A stretch of 64,000 nt of DNA from Pedobacter steynii (GCF_900103665.1 NZ_FNGY01000008.1:62001-126000); one strand, 5' to 3'; counted from the stretch's first letter, positions 42,787 to 51,984 are shown. The notes: a model not told the origin generated them from the sequence alone. Numbers and translations are program-made.

Positions 42787-45351
42787 CTACTTTTTCTTTG
42801 CTACCGGTTTCTTTTTTGCTGGAGATTTCGCCGCTGCCTTTTTCTTGGCAGCTTTAGGTTCAAAAGCGTTAGGCACCTGTTCTACAATTAGTTTTTTTAC
42901 GTCTTCGAGGGATACGCCCGCAAGGTCTTCAGGAGTATATTTCTCTCCTGTAGCCGGGTTTTTACCCAATTTCAGCATGTCTTTACCGAAACGGATGAAG
43001 GGTCCCCATCTGCCGTTTTCAATCGCAATCTTCTCTGCAGTCCATTGCTGAATAAACCTGTTAGCTTCTTTCTCTACCTTTTTACCGATCAGCTCTTCGA
43101 TGTCTTTCTGCGTCAGGAAGTCGAAGTTATAAGCTTTAGGCACATTGATAAATAAGTCGTTCCATTTGATGAAAGGACCGAAGCGGCCTTTACCTTTAGT
43201 TACCGGTAAACGCTCATAATGCGCCACTGGTGCATCAGCAGTAACTTTCTCAGCGATAATTTCAATGGCACGGTCTCTGTCTACAGACAGCGGATCTTCG
43301 TTTTTAGGAATGGAAATATAAGCATCTCCCCATTTCACGTAAGGACCAAAACGGCCTACACCTACGGAAACTTCTTTACCTTCATAATCTTCCAGCTGGA
43401 AAGGAAGTTTGAACTGTTCCAGGGCATCTTCTAAGGTTACAGTTCCTACGGATTGGGATTTCGACAGGCTGGCATAACGCGGTTTTTCCTCGTCGTCATT
43501 CTGTCCGATCTGTACCAATGGTCCGAATTTACCCACTTTAGCATAGACATTCTTTCCGGAAGCAGGATCAATTCCCAATAGACGCTCTCCGTTGGCACGG
43601 TCGGCATTTTCAAGGGTAGTTTCTACTTCAAGGTGGAAAGGCGTATAGAAGGAGTGGAGCATTTTTGTCCATTCCTGCAATCCCTGAGCAATCTCATCGA
43701 ATTCCTTTTCTACGTTGGCCGTAAAGTTAAAGTCGACAATCCCTTTGAAATGTTCTACCAGGAAGTCGTTTACTACTTCGCCTATATCTGTCGGGAAGAG
43801 TTTTGATTTCTCTGCCCCTGTGATTTCTGTTTTAATTTGTTTGCTCACTACTCCGTTAGCCAATACAATGGAGCTAAAGGAACGCTGGCGGCCATCACGG
43901 TCTTCCTTAACGACATATCCACGGTTCTGAATCGTAGAAATCGTTGGCGCATAAGTGGAAGGTCGGCCGATGCCCAGTTCTTCCAGTTTCTTGATCATGC
44001 TTGCCTCTGTATATCTGGCAGGCGGACGTGAGAAACGTTCTGTGGCATTCATTTCTCTCAGGATGAGCTCCTGACCTTTGGCCAATGGAGGCAGCATATT
44101 GCTGTCTTCCGAATCTTCCAGGTCTTCTTCATCACTTGATTCCAGGTATACCTTTAGGAAACCATCAAATTTGAGGACTTCACCTTCGGCAACCAAATGC
44201 TCTTTACGGGTACTGATGGCAATCTGAGCGGTTGTTTTTTCAAACAAGGCTTCACTCATCTGAGAAGCGATGGCACGCTTCCAGATCAATTCATATAAGC
44301 GCTGTTCTGAGCTGTCGCCGGGTACGGTATGGTGGTTGAAATAAGTAGGGCGGATGGCTTCGTGAGCTTCCTGTGCACCTGCTGTTTTCGTTTTATACGT
44401 TCTGATCTGATGGTATTTATCGCCCCATGCGGATTTGATCTCTGCTGATGCTGCCTGTAATGCAGTCTCCGAAAGGTTTACCGAATCGGTACGCATATAG
44501 GTGATCCTTCCACTTTCGTACAGGCGCTGTGCAACCTGCATCGTCCTTGATACGGAATATCCGAGTTTACGGGAAGCTTCCTGCTGTAAGGTTGAAGTGG
44601 TAAACGGAGGCGCAGGATTTCTTTTCGCAGGTCTGGTTTCCAGACTGTCTACGCTAAAGCCTGCTTTAATACAATCGTTTAAGAATTTCTCTGCATCTGC
44701 TTCCTGCTCAAAGCGCTGAGGTAATTCTGCTTTAACCACTTCTTTCCCTTTTCCGGTGCTGAACTGTGCAGAAACCTTAAATGCTGCTGTTGCATTAAAT
44801 TTATTAACTTCTCTTTCTCTGTCTACAATCAGACGAACAGCCACCGACTGTACGCGTCCTGCAGATAAAGAAGGTTTTATTTTTTTCCATAAAACAGGGG
44901 AGAGCTCAAAACCTACCAGCCTGTCCAGCACACGTCTGGCCTGCTGGGCATTCACGAGGTTATAGTCGATCGTACGCGGAGTTTCTATCGCCTTTAATAT
45001 TGCAGGCTTAGTGATCTCATGAAAGACAATCCTTCTTGTTTTATTTTCTTTTAATCCTAATGTTTCAAATAAATGCCATGAAATCGCTTCTCCCTCACGG
45101 TCCTCATCGGACGCTAGCCATACCATTTCGGCTTCCTTTGCTAATTTCTTAAGCTCTGCAACGATCTGCTTTTTATCAGCAGGAACCTCATAGGTCTGGG
45201 CAAAATTATTGGCTACATCAATACCCATATCCCCTTTAACCAAATCCCGGATATGCCCGTAACTTGATTTAACAAGGAAATCTTTTCCTAAATACCCTTC
45301 GATGGTTTTAGCTTTTGCAGGTGACTCAACTATTAATAAATTCTTCGCCAT
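42787..45351 (-). CDS. topA: DNA topoisomerase I
   Basis: 854 residues. Relaxes negative supercoils by cutting one strand. The Toprim domain opens NLLIVESPAKAKTIEGYLG and holds DEDREGEAISWHLF; the catalytic Tyr is in GRITYMRTDSVNLSE (about residue 283), with RPSTYAPTISTI and GIGRPS following. The C-terminus lacks Cys4 zinc fingers and instead has repeated TOPRIM_C-like modules (KVGKFGPLVQIG, GVGRFGPYVKWG, GKGRFGPFIKWND, GRWGPFIRFGK) and a lysine/alanine tail, a layout usual for Bacteroidota. Confidence 0.96.
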   Translation of the reverse strand: MAKNLLIVESPAKAKTIEGYLGKDFLVKSSYGHIRDLVKGDMGIDVANNFAQTYEVPADKKQIVAELKKLAKEAEMVWLASDEDREGEAISWHLFETLGLKENKTRRIVFHEITKPAILKAIETPRTIDYNLVNAQQARRVLDRLVGFELSPVLWKKIKPSLSAGRVQSVAVRLIVDREREVNKFNATAAFKVSAQFSTGKGKEVVKAELPQRFEQEADAEKFLNDCIKAGFSVDSLETRPAKRNPAPPFTTSTLQQEASRKLGYSVSRTMQVAQRLYESGRITYMRTDSVNLSETALQAASAEIKSAWGDKYHQIRTYKTKTAGAQEAHEAIRPTYFNHHTVPGDSSEQRLYELIWKRAIASQMSEALFEKTTAQIAISTRKEHLVAEGEVLKFDGFLKVYLESSDEEDLEDSEDSNMLPPLAKGQELILREMNATERFSRPPARYTEASMIKKLEELGIGRPSTYAPTISTIQNRGYVVKEDRDGRQRSFSSIVLANGVVSKQIKTEITGAEKSKLFPTDIGEVVNDFLVEHFKGIVDFNFTANVEKEFDEIAQGLQEWTKMLHSFYTPFHLEVETTLENADRANGERLLGIDPASGKNVYAKVGKFGPLVQIGQNDDEEKPRYASLSKSQSVGTVTLEDALEQFKLPFQLEDYEGKEVSVGVGRFGPYVKWGDAYISIPKNEDPLSVDRDRAIEIIAEKVTADAPVAHYERLPVTKGKGRFGPFIKWNDLFINVPKAYNFDFLTQKDIEELIGKKVEKEANRFIQQWTAEKIAIENGRWGPFIRFGKDMLKLGKNPATGEKYTPEDLAGVSLEDVKKLIVEQVPNAFEPKAAKKKAAAKSPAKKKPVAKKK

Positions 45352-45689
45352 TCAGAACGTTTTTCTGCAAATAAAGCTATAAATAAGGCTAATTTCAAAA
45401 TTCGATATGATTTTTATAGTAAATATATTTGAAAATGTGTCATTTTGCCCATGATAAAGTGGTGACTTATAGCCGATTTAAACAAAAATGAACAGTTTTA
45501 CGGTTTTTTAGGATCTTTTCTCCGGGATTGTTTGGATTTGGTTCTAAGGCATGTATTGTAAACATCTGGAAGGAATATGGTCGTGCTGATTCGGGCAAGC
45601 TTATGACCGCTTGCAGGAATACTCATTTTAAGCCCGTTTTACACAAGCTGCTGACCCGCCTTTAATACGCTTTCAAGCGGGTCACCACC

Positions 45690-45733
45690 GAGTATAGAGC
45701 GTGTATAGAGCCTGGTTAGAGCGCGTATAGGTA
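45690..45733. repeat. Four tandem 11-bp units
   Basis: Units GAGTATAGAGC, GTGTATAGAGC, CTGGTTAGAGC and GCGTATAGGTA follow one another without gap. The 11-bp period is about one helical turn, so a protein could bind all units on one face. Confidence 0.65.
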
Positions 45734-45757
45734 AAACAGGAATTGGACATGGATTTG

Positions 45758-45800
45758 TAAAGTCAAAATGTTGTACCGGATTGACTTTACTGATCCGGTA
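45758..45800. repeat. Two interlocking inverted repeats
   Basis: TAAAGTCAA (45758-45766) pairs with TTGACTTTA (45781-45789), and TACCGGAT (45774-45781) pairs with ATCCGGTA (45793-45800). The arms alternate A-B-A'-B', sharing one base, so the two hairpins compete or form a pseudoknot if transcribed. Confidence 0.6.
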
Positions 45801-45892
45801 TTAACCGAACCCGGGTTATATCTTTACTATTTAATTATATATATTAAACCTTTTTGTGCTTAACTTCGTTTATACATTATAAAAAAACAAAA

Positions 45893-46405
45893 ATGAATAC
45901 ATTATTAATATTACTGAGCCTGATGTTTACCCCACCGGCGAAAAGCATTTATGATTTCAGCTTCAAAACCATTGATGGCAAAGAAGTAAAGCTTTCTAAG
46001 TTTAAAGGAAAGAAAATCCTGATTGTGAATACCGCTTCCAAATGTGGTTATACCCCACAATATGAAGCCCTGGAAAAATTACACAAGCAATATGGTAAAA
46101 ATGTAGTGTTAATTGGTTTCCCGGCTGGTAATTTCGGCGGACAGGAATTGGCTACCAATTCTGAGATTCAGGATTTCTGTAAAAAGAATTTTGGGGTGAC
46201 CTTTTTACTAAGTGAAAAAGTGAGCGTAAAAGGAACGGATATCAATCCATTGTTCAAATACCTGACTTCAGAAGAGAACCCTGATTTCAAAGGAGACATC
46301 AACTGGAATTTTGAAAAATTTCTGATCAACGAGAAAGGACAATTGGTTCACCGTTTCAGATCTAAAGTAACACCAATGAGCGAAGAGCTGACTAAAAACC
46401 TGTAG
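45893..46405 (+). CDS. Glutathione peroxidase-type thiol peroxidase, exported
   Basis: About 170 residues. A short hydrophobic N-terminus (MNTLLILLSLMFTPPAKS) suggests export. The peroxidatic Cys is in NTASKCGYTPQYEAL, the Gln in NFGGQE and the Trp in NWNFEKFL. Most bacterial members have FPCNQFGGQE; here the block is FPAGNFGGQE without that Cys, while another Cys remains in DFCKKNFGV and may resolve the disulfide. An in-frame TTG at 45854 would add 13 residues of no family similarity, so the ATG is preferred. Confidence 0.9.
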   Translation: MNTLLILLSLMFTPPAKSIYDFSFKTIDGKEVKLSKFKGKKILIVNTASKCGYTPQYEALEKLHKQYGKNVVLIGFPAGNFGGQELATNSEIQDFCKKNFGVTFLLSEKVSVKGTDINPLFKYLTSEENPDFKGDINWNFEKFLINEKGQLVHRFRSKVTPMSEELTKNL

Positions 46406-46428
46406 TCAATTCTTTCTTTTTAAACATC

Positions 46429-46466
46429 AAAAGAGAAATCCTTAACCTGGATTTCTCTTTTTTTTA
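46429..46466. terminator. Terminator after the peroxidase gene
   Basis: AAAAGAGAAATCC and GGATTTCTCTTTT, a 13-bp stem with a 7-base loop, then more T. Strong and typical. Confidence 0.92.
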
Positions 46467-46489
46467 ATCCCAAAACGCATAGATTAATT

Positions 46490-46497
46490 TAACTTTG
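46490..46497 (+). promoter_or_regulatory. -7 box for the nucleotidase genes
   Basis: TAACTTTG, exact, 15 bases before the ATG at 46513. It covers an in-frame TTG at 46495 and rules it out as start. Confidence 0.55.
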
Positions 46498-46512
46498 GAC
46501 TTTGAAATCATT

Positions 46513-47274
46513 ATGCAGCATATCCAACCATTGAGAAAATACCTGGCATTGGCCGCTATCCCATTCTTCTTGATTTCCTGCGGCAGCCATTACAAACTCG
46601 TAAAAAGTAACCGTGCGGAATACAAGATGAACAATGAACGGGCCGTCGACAGCAGCCTGATCAAAACCTACCTTCCTTATAAAATAAAGATGGAGCAGGA
46701 GATGAACACGGTGATCGGACATTCCGAAGTGTTGATGAGTAAAAATGATAAGGTGCCTGAAAATCTGCTGAGAAATTTCTTTTCTGATGCTTTACTTCAT
46801 GAAGCCCTTAAATTTGATCCGGCAGTTGATTTCGCGATGCCTTCCACCAATGGCGGTTTGCGCGTTGATATCCCAAAAGGGGAAGTGAAAATGGCTAATA
46901 TTTTTGAGGTCATGCCTTTTGAGAACGAAATGGTGATCTTTACATTGGCCCCTTCAGACGTGAAAAACCTGCTCAATTTTATCGCTAAAACCGGTGGTCA
47001 ACCCGTTGCGGCATTGAGAATGAAAATTGTCGATGATCAGCCTACGGAAGTGATGATCAATGGAAAACCTTATGATCCGACAAGAAACTACAAGATCCTG
47101 ACTTCAGATTATGTAGCCGAAGGTGGCGACAATGTACAAAGCTTCAAAAATCCGATAGAGAAAAAGATGATTGGCATCAGAATGCGCGATGCATTGGTCA
47201 CCTATATAAAAGAAAATGAAGCTGCCGGTAAAACAATCAATCCTAAATTAGATGGAAGAATTACTAAAAATTAA
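46513..47274 (+). CDS. 5'-nucleotidase C-terminal-domain lipoprotein
   Basis: About 253 residues. A lipoprotein signal MQHIQPLRKYLALAAIPFFLISCGS precedes a domain that matches the C-terminal, substrate-binding half of UshA-type 5'-nucleotidases: FDPAVDFAMPSTNGGLRVDIPKGEVKMANIFEVMPFENEMVIFTL, then a VAALRMKIVDD strand and YKILTSDYVAEGGDN. The catalytic metallophosphatase half is encoded by the next gene, which overlaps by 23 bases. The halves of one enzyme are therefore made as two proteins, in the order C-half then N-half. Confidence 0.9.
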   Translation: MQHIQPLRKYLALAAIPFFLISCGSHYKLVKSNRAEYKMNNERAVDSSLIKTYLPYKIKMEQEMNTVIGHSEVLMSKNDKVPENLLRNFFSDALLHEALKFDPAVDFAMPSTNGGLRVDIPKGEVKMANIFEVMPFENEMVIFTLAPSDVKNLLNFIAKTGGQPVAALRMKIVDDQPTEVMINGKPYDPTRNYKILTSDYVAEGGDNVQSFKNPIEKKMIGIRMRDALVTYIKENEAAGKTINPKLDGRITKN

Positions 47275-48199
47275 CCGCAGAAACTTCCTTAAAACGGGAG
47301 GGATGGCAGCTGCAGCAGTTGCCCTGAACTTGAATGCTTTTGATGCCATCGCAGCCGGGGACCTGGTAAAGCTCACGATATTACATACCAATGATGTACA
47401 CAGCAGGGTAGAACCTTTCCCTATGGACGGTTCGAAGTATCAGGGACTGGGTGGAACCGCAAGGCGGTCTGCACTGATCAAGGCGATCCGCGAAAAAGAG
47501 CAGAATGTATTGTTGTTTGATGCCGGAGATATCTTCCAGGGAACGCCTTATTTCAACAAATATGGTGGCGAACTGGAAATTAAGCTGATGTCTGAAATGA
47601 AATACGATGCCGCAACAATGGGGAACCATGATTTCGACAATGGCCTGGCAGGATTTTACAAGCAATTGCCACATGCCAATTTCCCAATCCTCTGCAGCAA
47701 TTATGATTTCTCGAATACCTTATTAAATAAGTCTACACAACCCTATAAAATCTTCAAAAAACAGGGGATTAAAATCGGGGTATTTGGAATCGGGATCAAA
47801 CTCAAAGGACTGGTGGCAGACAGGAATTATGCAGAAACGCAGTTTCTGGATCCTGTAGCAACCGCAAATAAAACGGCAAGCCTGCTCAAGAATGACCTTA
47901 AATGTGACCTCGTGATCTGTTTATCTCATTTGGGCTACCGGTACGACAGCAACAGGGATTCTGACCAGGTATTGGCTAAAAATACAAGGAATATTGATCT
48001 GATCATCGGAGGGCATACCCATACTTTCATGGATCAGCCGGAAGACATCCAGAATCTGGATGGAAAGATGACGACGATCAATCAGGTTGGATTTGCGGGG
48101 ATTAACCTCGGCCGGTTGGATTATTATTTTGAAAGATATAAGGGCAAGCGTATTAAAACTGCTGCACCTTATACCATTTCAGATCAATTAGATCGTTAA
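47252..48199 (+). CDS. Tat-exported metallophosphatase (5'-nucleotidase N-terminal domain)
   Basis: 315 residues. The Tat signal is INRRNFLKTGGMAAAAVAL. Calcineurin-like motifs are seen in order: ILHTNDVHSR (metal Asp/His), DAGDIFQGTPY, MGNHDFDNG, ILCSNYDF, CLSHLGYRYDS and IIGGHTHTFM. These cover the whole UshA catalytic domain, but the substrate domain is absent from this chain. It overlaps the upstream gene for that domain and the convergent mnmA gene (4 bases). The pair should hydrolyse nucleotides in the periplasm. Confidence 0.92.
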   Translation: MEELLKINRRNFLKTGGMAAAAVALNLNAFDAIAAGDLVKLTILHTNDVHSRVEPFPMDGSKYQGLGGTARRSALIKAIREKEQNVLLFDAGDIFQGTPYFNKYGGELEIKLMSEMKYDAATMGNHDFDNGLAGFYKQLPHANFPILCSNYDFSNTLLNKSTQPYKIFKKQGIKIGVFGIGIKLKGLVADRNYAETQFLDPVATANKTASLLKNDLKCDLVICLSHLGYRYDSNRDSDQVLAKNTRNIDLIIGGHTHTFMDQPEDIQNLDGKMTTINQVGFAGINLGRLDYYFERYKGKRIKTAAPYTISDQLDR

Positions 48200-49287
48200 C
48201 AAAGGAAACCGCCTCCAAGAAGGTCGTTTCCTTCGTAGAATACGGCAGACTGGCCCGGTGCTATTGCCGATACAGAATGATCAAATACCACGCGCATTTT
48301 ATCTTTCTCCTGAACAATAGTGCTTAGGGTTCCTGCATCTTTATACCTGATTTTAGTCACCACGTTATCCATAGGTTCTAAAATATTATCATATTTAATC
48401 AGGTTTACGTTTCTAACCATCGCTTCTCTGCGTTCCAGCTCATCTGCTCTTCCCAGAACAACAGTATTGCTTTCCGGAAGGATCTGGGTTACAAACATGG
48501 GTTCGCCAAAGGCAATGCCCAAACCTTTTCTCTGTCCGATGGTGTAGAAAGGGTATCCTTTATGCTGTCCAACCACCATTCCGTTGCTGGTAATAAAGTT
48601 GCCACCTGCAACACGGTCTTCCAGATCGCCAACTTTATGCTTTAAGAAGGCACGGTAATCATTGTCGGGAACAAAGCAGATCTCATAGCTTTCGCTTTTC
48701 TTTGCCAGTTCTTCCTGTCCCATATCCAAAGCCATCTGACGGATATCCGCCTTCGCAAAAGATCCCAAAGGGAATTTTGTACGGGCCAGGTTTTCCTGAG
48801 ATACCCCCCAAAGTACATAAGACTGATCTTTATTTTCGTCCAGACCTTTAGAGATCACATGACGGCCATTGTCGTGCTGCCTTACATTGGCATAGTGACC
48901 GGTTGCGATAAATTCACAGTCCAGTTTGTTGGCACGTTTCAATAAAGCTTCCCATTTAATGTGGGTGTTACATAAAACACAAGGGTTTGGCGTACGGCCT
49001 GCAAGATATTCATCAACGAAGTTATCAATTACATAATCACCGAACTCATCCCTGATGTCTAATATATAGTGTGGGAATCCGTAATTTACCGCCAAAGTAC
49101 GCGCATCATTGATGCTGTCCAGGCTGCAACATCCGGTTTCCTTACCGCTGGTACCTGAGGTCGCATAGTCCCATGTCTTCATGGTCAATCCGATAACTTC
49201 ATATCCTTGTTCGTGTAACATTACTGCTGCTACTGAACTATCTACCCCGCCACTCATGGCTACCAATATTCTACCGAGTTTACTCAT
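48196..49287 (-). CDS. mnmA: tRNA 2-thiouridine(34) synthase
   Basis: 363 residues. Makes 2-thiouridine at the wobble base of tRNAs for Lys, Glu and Gln. The P-loop is AMSGGVDSSVAAVML, followed by the family motif GCCSLDSINDARTLAVNYGFPHY. The sulfur-relay cysteines are in NPCVLCN and EICFVPDN, and the chain ends in a typical beta-barrel (IAPGQSAVFY). A -7 box lies upstream on the minus strand. Confidence 0.96.
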   Translation of the reverse strand: MSKLGRILVAMSGGVDSSVAAVMLHEQGYEVIGLTMKTWDYATSGTSGKETGCCSLDSINDARTLAVNYGFPHYILDIRDEFGDYVIDNFVDEYLAGRTPNPCVLCNTHIKWEALLKRANKLDCEFIATGHYANVRQHDNGRHVISKGLDENKDQSYVLWGVSQENLARTKFPLGSFAKADIRQMALDMGQEELAKKSESYEICFVPDNDYRAFLKHKVGDLEDRVAGGNFITSNGMVVGQHKGYPFYTIGQRKGLGIAFGEPMFVTQILPESNTVVLGRADELERREAMVRNVNLIKYDNILEPMDNVVTKIRYKDAGTLSTIVQEKDKMRVVFDHSVSAIAPGQSAVFYEGNDLLGGGFLC

Positions 49288-49304
49288 TATAATTTATTCT
49301 GACG

Positions 49305-49312
49305 CAAAAATA
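49305..49312 (-). promoter_or_regulatory. -7 box for mnmA
   Basis: Read on the minus strand this is TATTTTTG, exact, 17 bases before the mnmA start. Confidence 0.5.
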
Positions 49313-49469
49313 AAGGTTTTTACTGATACATTCTCATTTATGCCGTCAGTTACTTGTAAAAAGGAGAAATGATAAAAGTTCTGATTAAACGTTATAGCAA
49401 CATAATAAAGCTAATTCTTTACAGATTATTTATACCTTAGGTTTATCATAAAAAATTTCAAATCAGAAA

Positions 49470-51761
49470 ATGAAGAAAGCTTTATTGTTTTGTTTACTGT
49501 TTCCCGCACTTTCCATTCAGGCACAACAGGCCCTGGTAAAGTATGTAAAACCGATCATTGGCACCCAGAAGATGGGCCATACTTATCCCGGTGCAACTGT
49601 TCCTTTTGGGTCGGTGCAGCTGAGTCCGGATACAGACACGCTTTCCTATGAGTTCAATGGGAAGTACAATGGCGATGTGTATAAATATTGCGCAGGATAT
49701 AAATATGAAGACAAGACGATTGTCGGCTTTAGCCATACGCATTTCAGTGGTACGGGACATTCCGATCTCGGAGATTTCCTGATCATGCCCACACAAGGGG
49801 CATTACAAATGAACCCGGGAACAGCTGATGTTCCTAAAAGTGGCTTTCGCTCTGCTTTTTCTCATCAAAATGAAACCGCAGAAGCCGGATATTATAAAGT
49901 AAAACTGGATGACCATCAGATTCAGGCCGAATTAACGGCGAGCAAAAGGGTAGGGATGCACCGCTATACTTTTCCAAAATCAGCGGAATCGCACATCATC
50001 CTCGACCTGATGTCGGGCATCTACAATTACGACGAAAAAACGGTTTGGACGTATGTACGGGTGGTGAACGACAGCCTGATTACCGGATACCGCCAAACCA
50101 ATGGATGGGCGAGAACAAGAACAGTCTTTTTTGCGATGTCTTTTTCAAAGCCTTTCAAAAACTACGGACAGAAAAACTTTGATAAGAAACAGGTATATGG
50201 TGGCTTCTGGAGGAAATTCGACCAGAACAACAACTTCCCGGAAATTGCCGGACGAAGGATCAGAATGCATTTTGATTTTGACACGGATGAGCAGGAGCAG
50301 GTCGAAGTAAAATTTGCATTATCTCCGGTAAGTCAGGACAATGCGCTGGAAAATATGCGTACAGAGATCCCGGGATGGAATTTTGACCAGGTGAAAACCC
50401 AGGCGCAGGAAGAATGGAACAAAGAACTGAACAAGATCAACATCAATGCTTCAGAAGATGATAAGGTAAACTTTTATACGGCAATGTACCATGCTTTTAT
50501 CAACCCAACCACTTATGGAGACGTAAACGGGCAATATAAAGGGCTGGACCAGAATGTACATCAGGCGGAAGGTTTTACCAATTACACGACTTTCTCGCTT
50601 TGGGATACCTACCGGGCTTTACATCCTTTCTTTAACCTCATCCAGCCATCCAGAAATAACGATATGGTGAAGTCCATGATGGCCCATTACGACCAGAGTG
50701 CATTGAAGATGTTGCCGATCTGGTCGCATTATGCCAACGACAACTGGTGCATGAGCGGATACCACAGTGTATCTGTCCTTGCCGATGCGATTGTTAAAGG
50801 GGTATACAATGGTGATGCCGGCAAAGCGCTGGAGGCCTGTATCACGACCGCTAATCACCGCAATTATGAGGGGATAGGAAAATACATTGACATGGGATAC
50901 ATTCCTGCAGAAAGCAGCGGAACTTCTGTTTCCAATACGCTGGAGTATGCATACGACGATTGGTGTATCGCGCAGATCGCTAAAAAACTGGGCAAGCCGG
51001 AAATTTATGAAACGTTTTTGAAACGCTCCCAAAACTGGAAAAATGTATACGATAAAAGTATTGGCTTTATGCGCCCGAGACTTGCGGATGGTACTTTCAA
51101 AAAGGAGTTTGATGTGCTGAGTACCCACGGACAGGGATTTATAGAAGGGAATACCTGGAATTACAGCTTTTTTGTACCACATGATCCGGAATCCTTAATG
51201 ACTGCCATGGGCGGGAAGAAGAGATTTGCTGCGCGTATAGACAGCCTGTTTAACATGCACCTTCCGGATGAGTTTTTTGCCGATACCGAAGACATTACCA
51301 GAGAAGGGATTATTGGCGGTTATGTTCATGGAAACGAGCCGGCTCACCATGTGGCGTATTTGTACAACTGGGCTGGTCAGCCCTGGAAAACGCAGGAAAG
51401 GGTGAGAATGATTTTAAAAATGCAGTATAAACCGACGCCCGACGGGTTGGGAGGAAATGACGATTGTGGTCAGATGAGTGCCTGGTATATGTTTTCTTCT
51501 TTGGGTTTTTACCCGGTTTCACCAGGTTCGGATGAGTATGCTTTAGGTAGTCCGGCCGTTAAATCCGCCAGCTTAACGCTGGAAGGAGGGAAAACTTTCA
51601 GTATCGAAGCGGTTAATCAGAGCGATAAAAATGTTTATGTGCAAAAAGTGCTCTTAAATGGAAAAGTTTTGACAGAAAATAGCATTAAACATCAGGAAAT
51701 TGTAAAAGGAGGAAAATTAATGTTCTATATGTCTTCTAAACCTGTTAAATTTTCAAATTAA
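49470..51761 (+). CDS. GH92 family alpha-1,2-mannosidase
   Basis: 763 residues with a signal peptide (MKKALLFCLLFPALSIQAQ). The family opening YVKPIIGTQKMGHTYPGATVPFGSVQLSPDTD is followed by KTIVGFSHTHFSGTGHSDLGDFL, SLWDTYRALHPFFNL, and the catalytic-domain block PDGLGGNDDCGQMSAWYMFSSLGFYPVSPGS. GH92 enzymes are Ca2+-dependent, exo-acting mannosidases used in N-glycan and yeast-mannan breakdown. No SusC/D pair or other glycosidase is nearby, so it is not part of a local polysaccharide locus. The length is normal. Confidence 0.96.
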   Translation: MKKALLFCLLFPALSIQAQQALVKYVKPIIGTQKMGHTYPGATVPFGSVQLSPDTDTLSYEFNGKYNGDVYKYCAGYKYEDKTIVGFSHTHFSGTGHSDLGDFLIMPTQGALQMNPGTADVPKSGFRSAFSHQNETAEAGYYKVKLDDHQIQAELTASKRVGMHRYTFPKSAESHIILDLMSGIYNYDEKTVWTYVRVVNDSLITGYRQTNGWARTRTVFFAMSFSKPFKNYGQKNFDKKQVYGGFWRKFDQNNNFPEIAGRRIRMHFDFDTDEQEQVEVKFALSPVSQDNALENMRTEIPGWNFDQVKTQAQEEWNKELNKININASEDDKVNFYTAMYHAFINPTTYGDVNGQYKGLDQNVHQAEGFTNYTTFSLWDTYRALHPFFNLIQPSRNNDMVKSMMAHYDQSALKMLPIWSHYANDNWCMSGYHSVSVLADAIVKGVYNGDAGKALEACITTANHRNYEGIGKYIDMGYIPAESSGTSVSNTLEYAYDDWCIAQIAKKLGKPEIYETFLKRSQNWKNVYDKSIGFMRPRLADGTFKKEFDVLSTHGQGFIEGNTWNYSFFVPHDPESLMTAMGGKKRFAARIDSLFNMHLPDEFFADTEDITREGIIGGYVHGNEPAHHVAYLYNWAGQPWKTQERVRMILKMQYKPTPDGLGGNDDCGQMSAWYMFSSLGFYPVSPGSDEYALGSPAVKSASLTLEGGKTFSIEAVNQSDKNVYVQKVLLNGKVLTENSIKHQEIVKGGKLMFYMSSKPVKFSN

Positions 51762-51812
51762 TGTGAAATTAATCTGCTGAAAAGGAGTATTTTACAACTA
51801 ATAGGAATAAAT

Positions 51813-51865
51813 CCATAAAACCTGCTAAAATCAGTTAAAAATTTTAGCAGGTTTTATGGTTTTTA
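51813..51865. terminator. Strong terminator after the mannosidase gene
   Basis: A 19-bp perfect stem CCATAAAACCTGCTAAAAT / complement with a 9-base loop (51832-51840), then TTTTTAT. Confidence 0.92.
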
Positions 51866-51934
51866 TAAAAATAATACGGATATTTAGTCTACGATCAATA
51901 ATCGCTCATAGACAAAGCGTTTGTCGTATAAAAT

Positions 51935-51984
51935 TTAGGTTTGATACGGCCGGGTCCTCCGGCCTTATCTCATACCTAAACAAA
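51935..51984 (-). terminator. GC-rich nested hairpin at the 3' end of the small membrane gene
   Basis: An outer arm TTTAGGT pairs with ACCTAAA, and an inner stem GGCCGG-GTCCT-CCGGCC sits inside, with internal loops between. It overlaps the stop of the 106-residue gene on the minus strand and is followed there by a short AT/T-run. Likely a terminator, but the shape is unusual. Confidence 0.55.

Larger units (their letters stand above)
45352..45892. other. 540-bp non-coding region rich in repeats and hairpins
   Basis: No coding frame of note. From left to right: an AT-rich stretch after topA; GCAAGC...GCTTGC (45595-45614); TGACCCGC/GCGGGTCA (45652-45659 and 45677-45684); ATACGC in that loop matching GCGTAT at 45723-45728; outer GTTTTAC/GTAAAAC (45636-45642 and 45731-45737); four 11-bp repeats; two interlocking inverted repeats at 45758-45800. 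It may be an intergenic mobile or REP-like element, or a regulatory RNA before the peroxidase gene. Confidence 0.5.

Noticed and set aside
45690..45733. The tandem repeats as a CRISPR array
   Set aside because: Units are 11 bp with no spacers and no cas gene is present.
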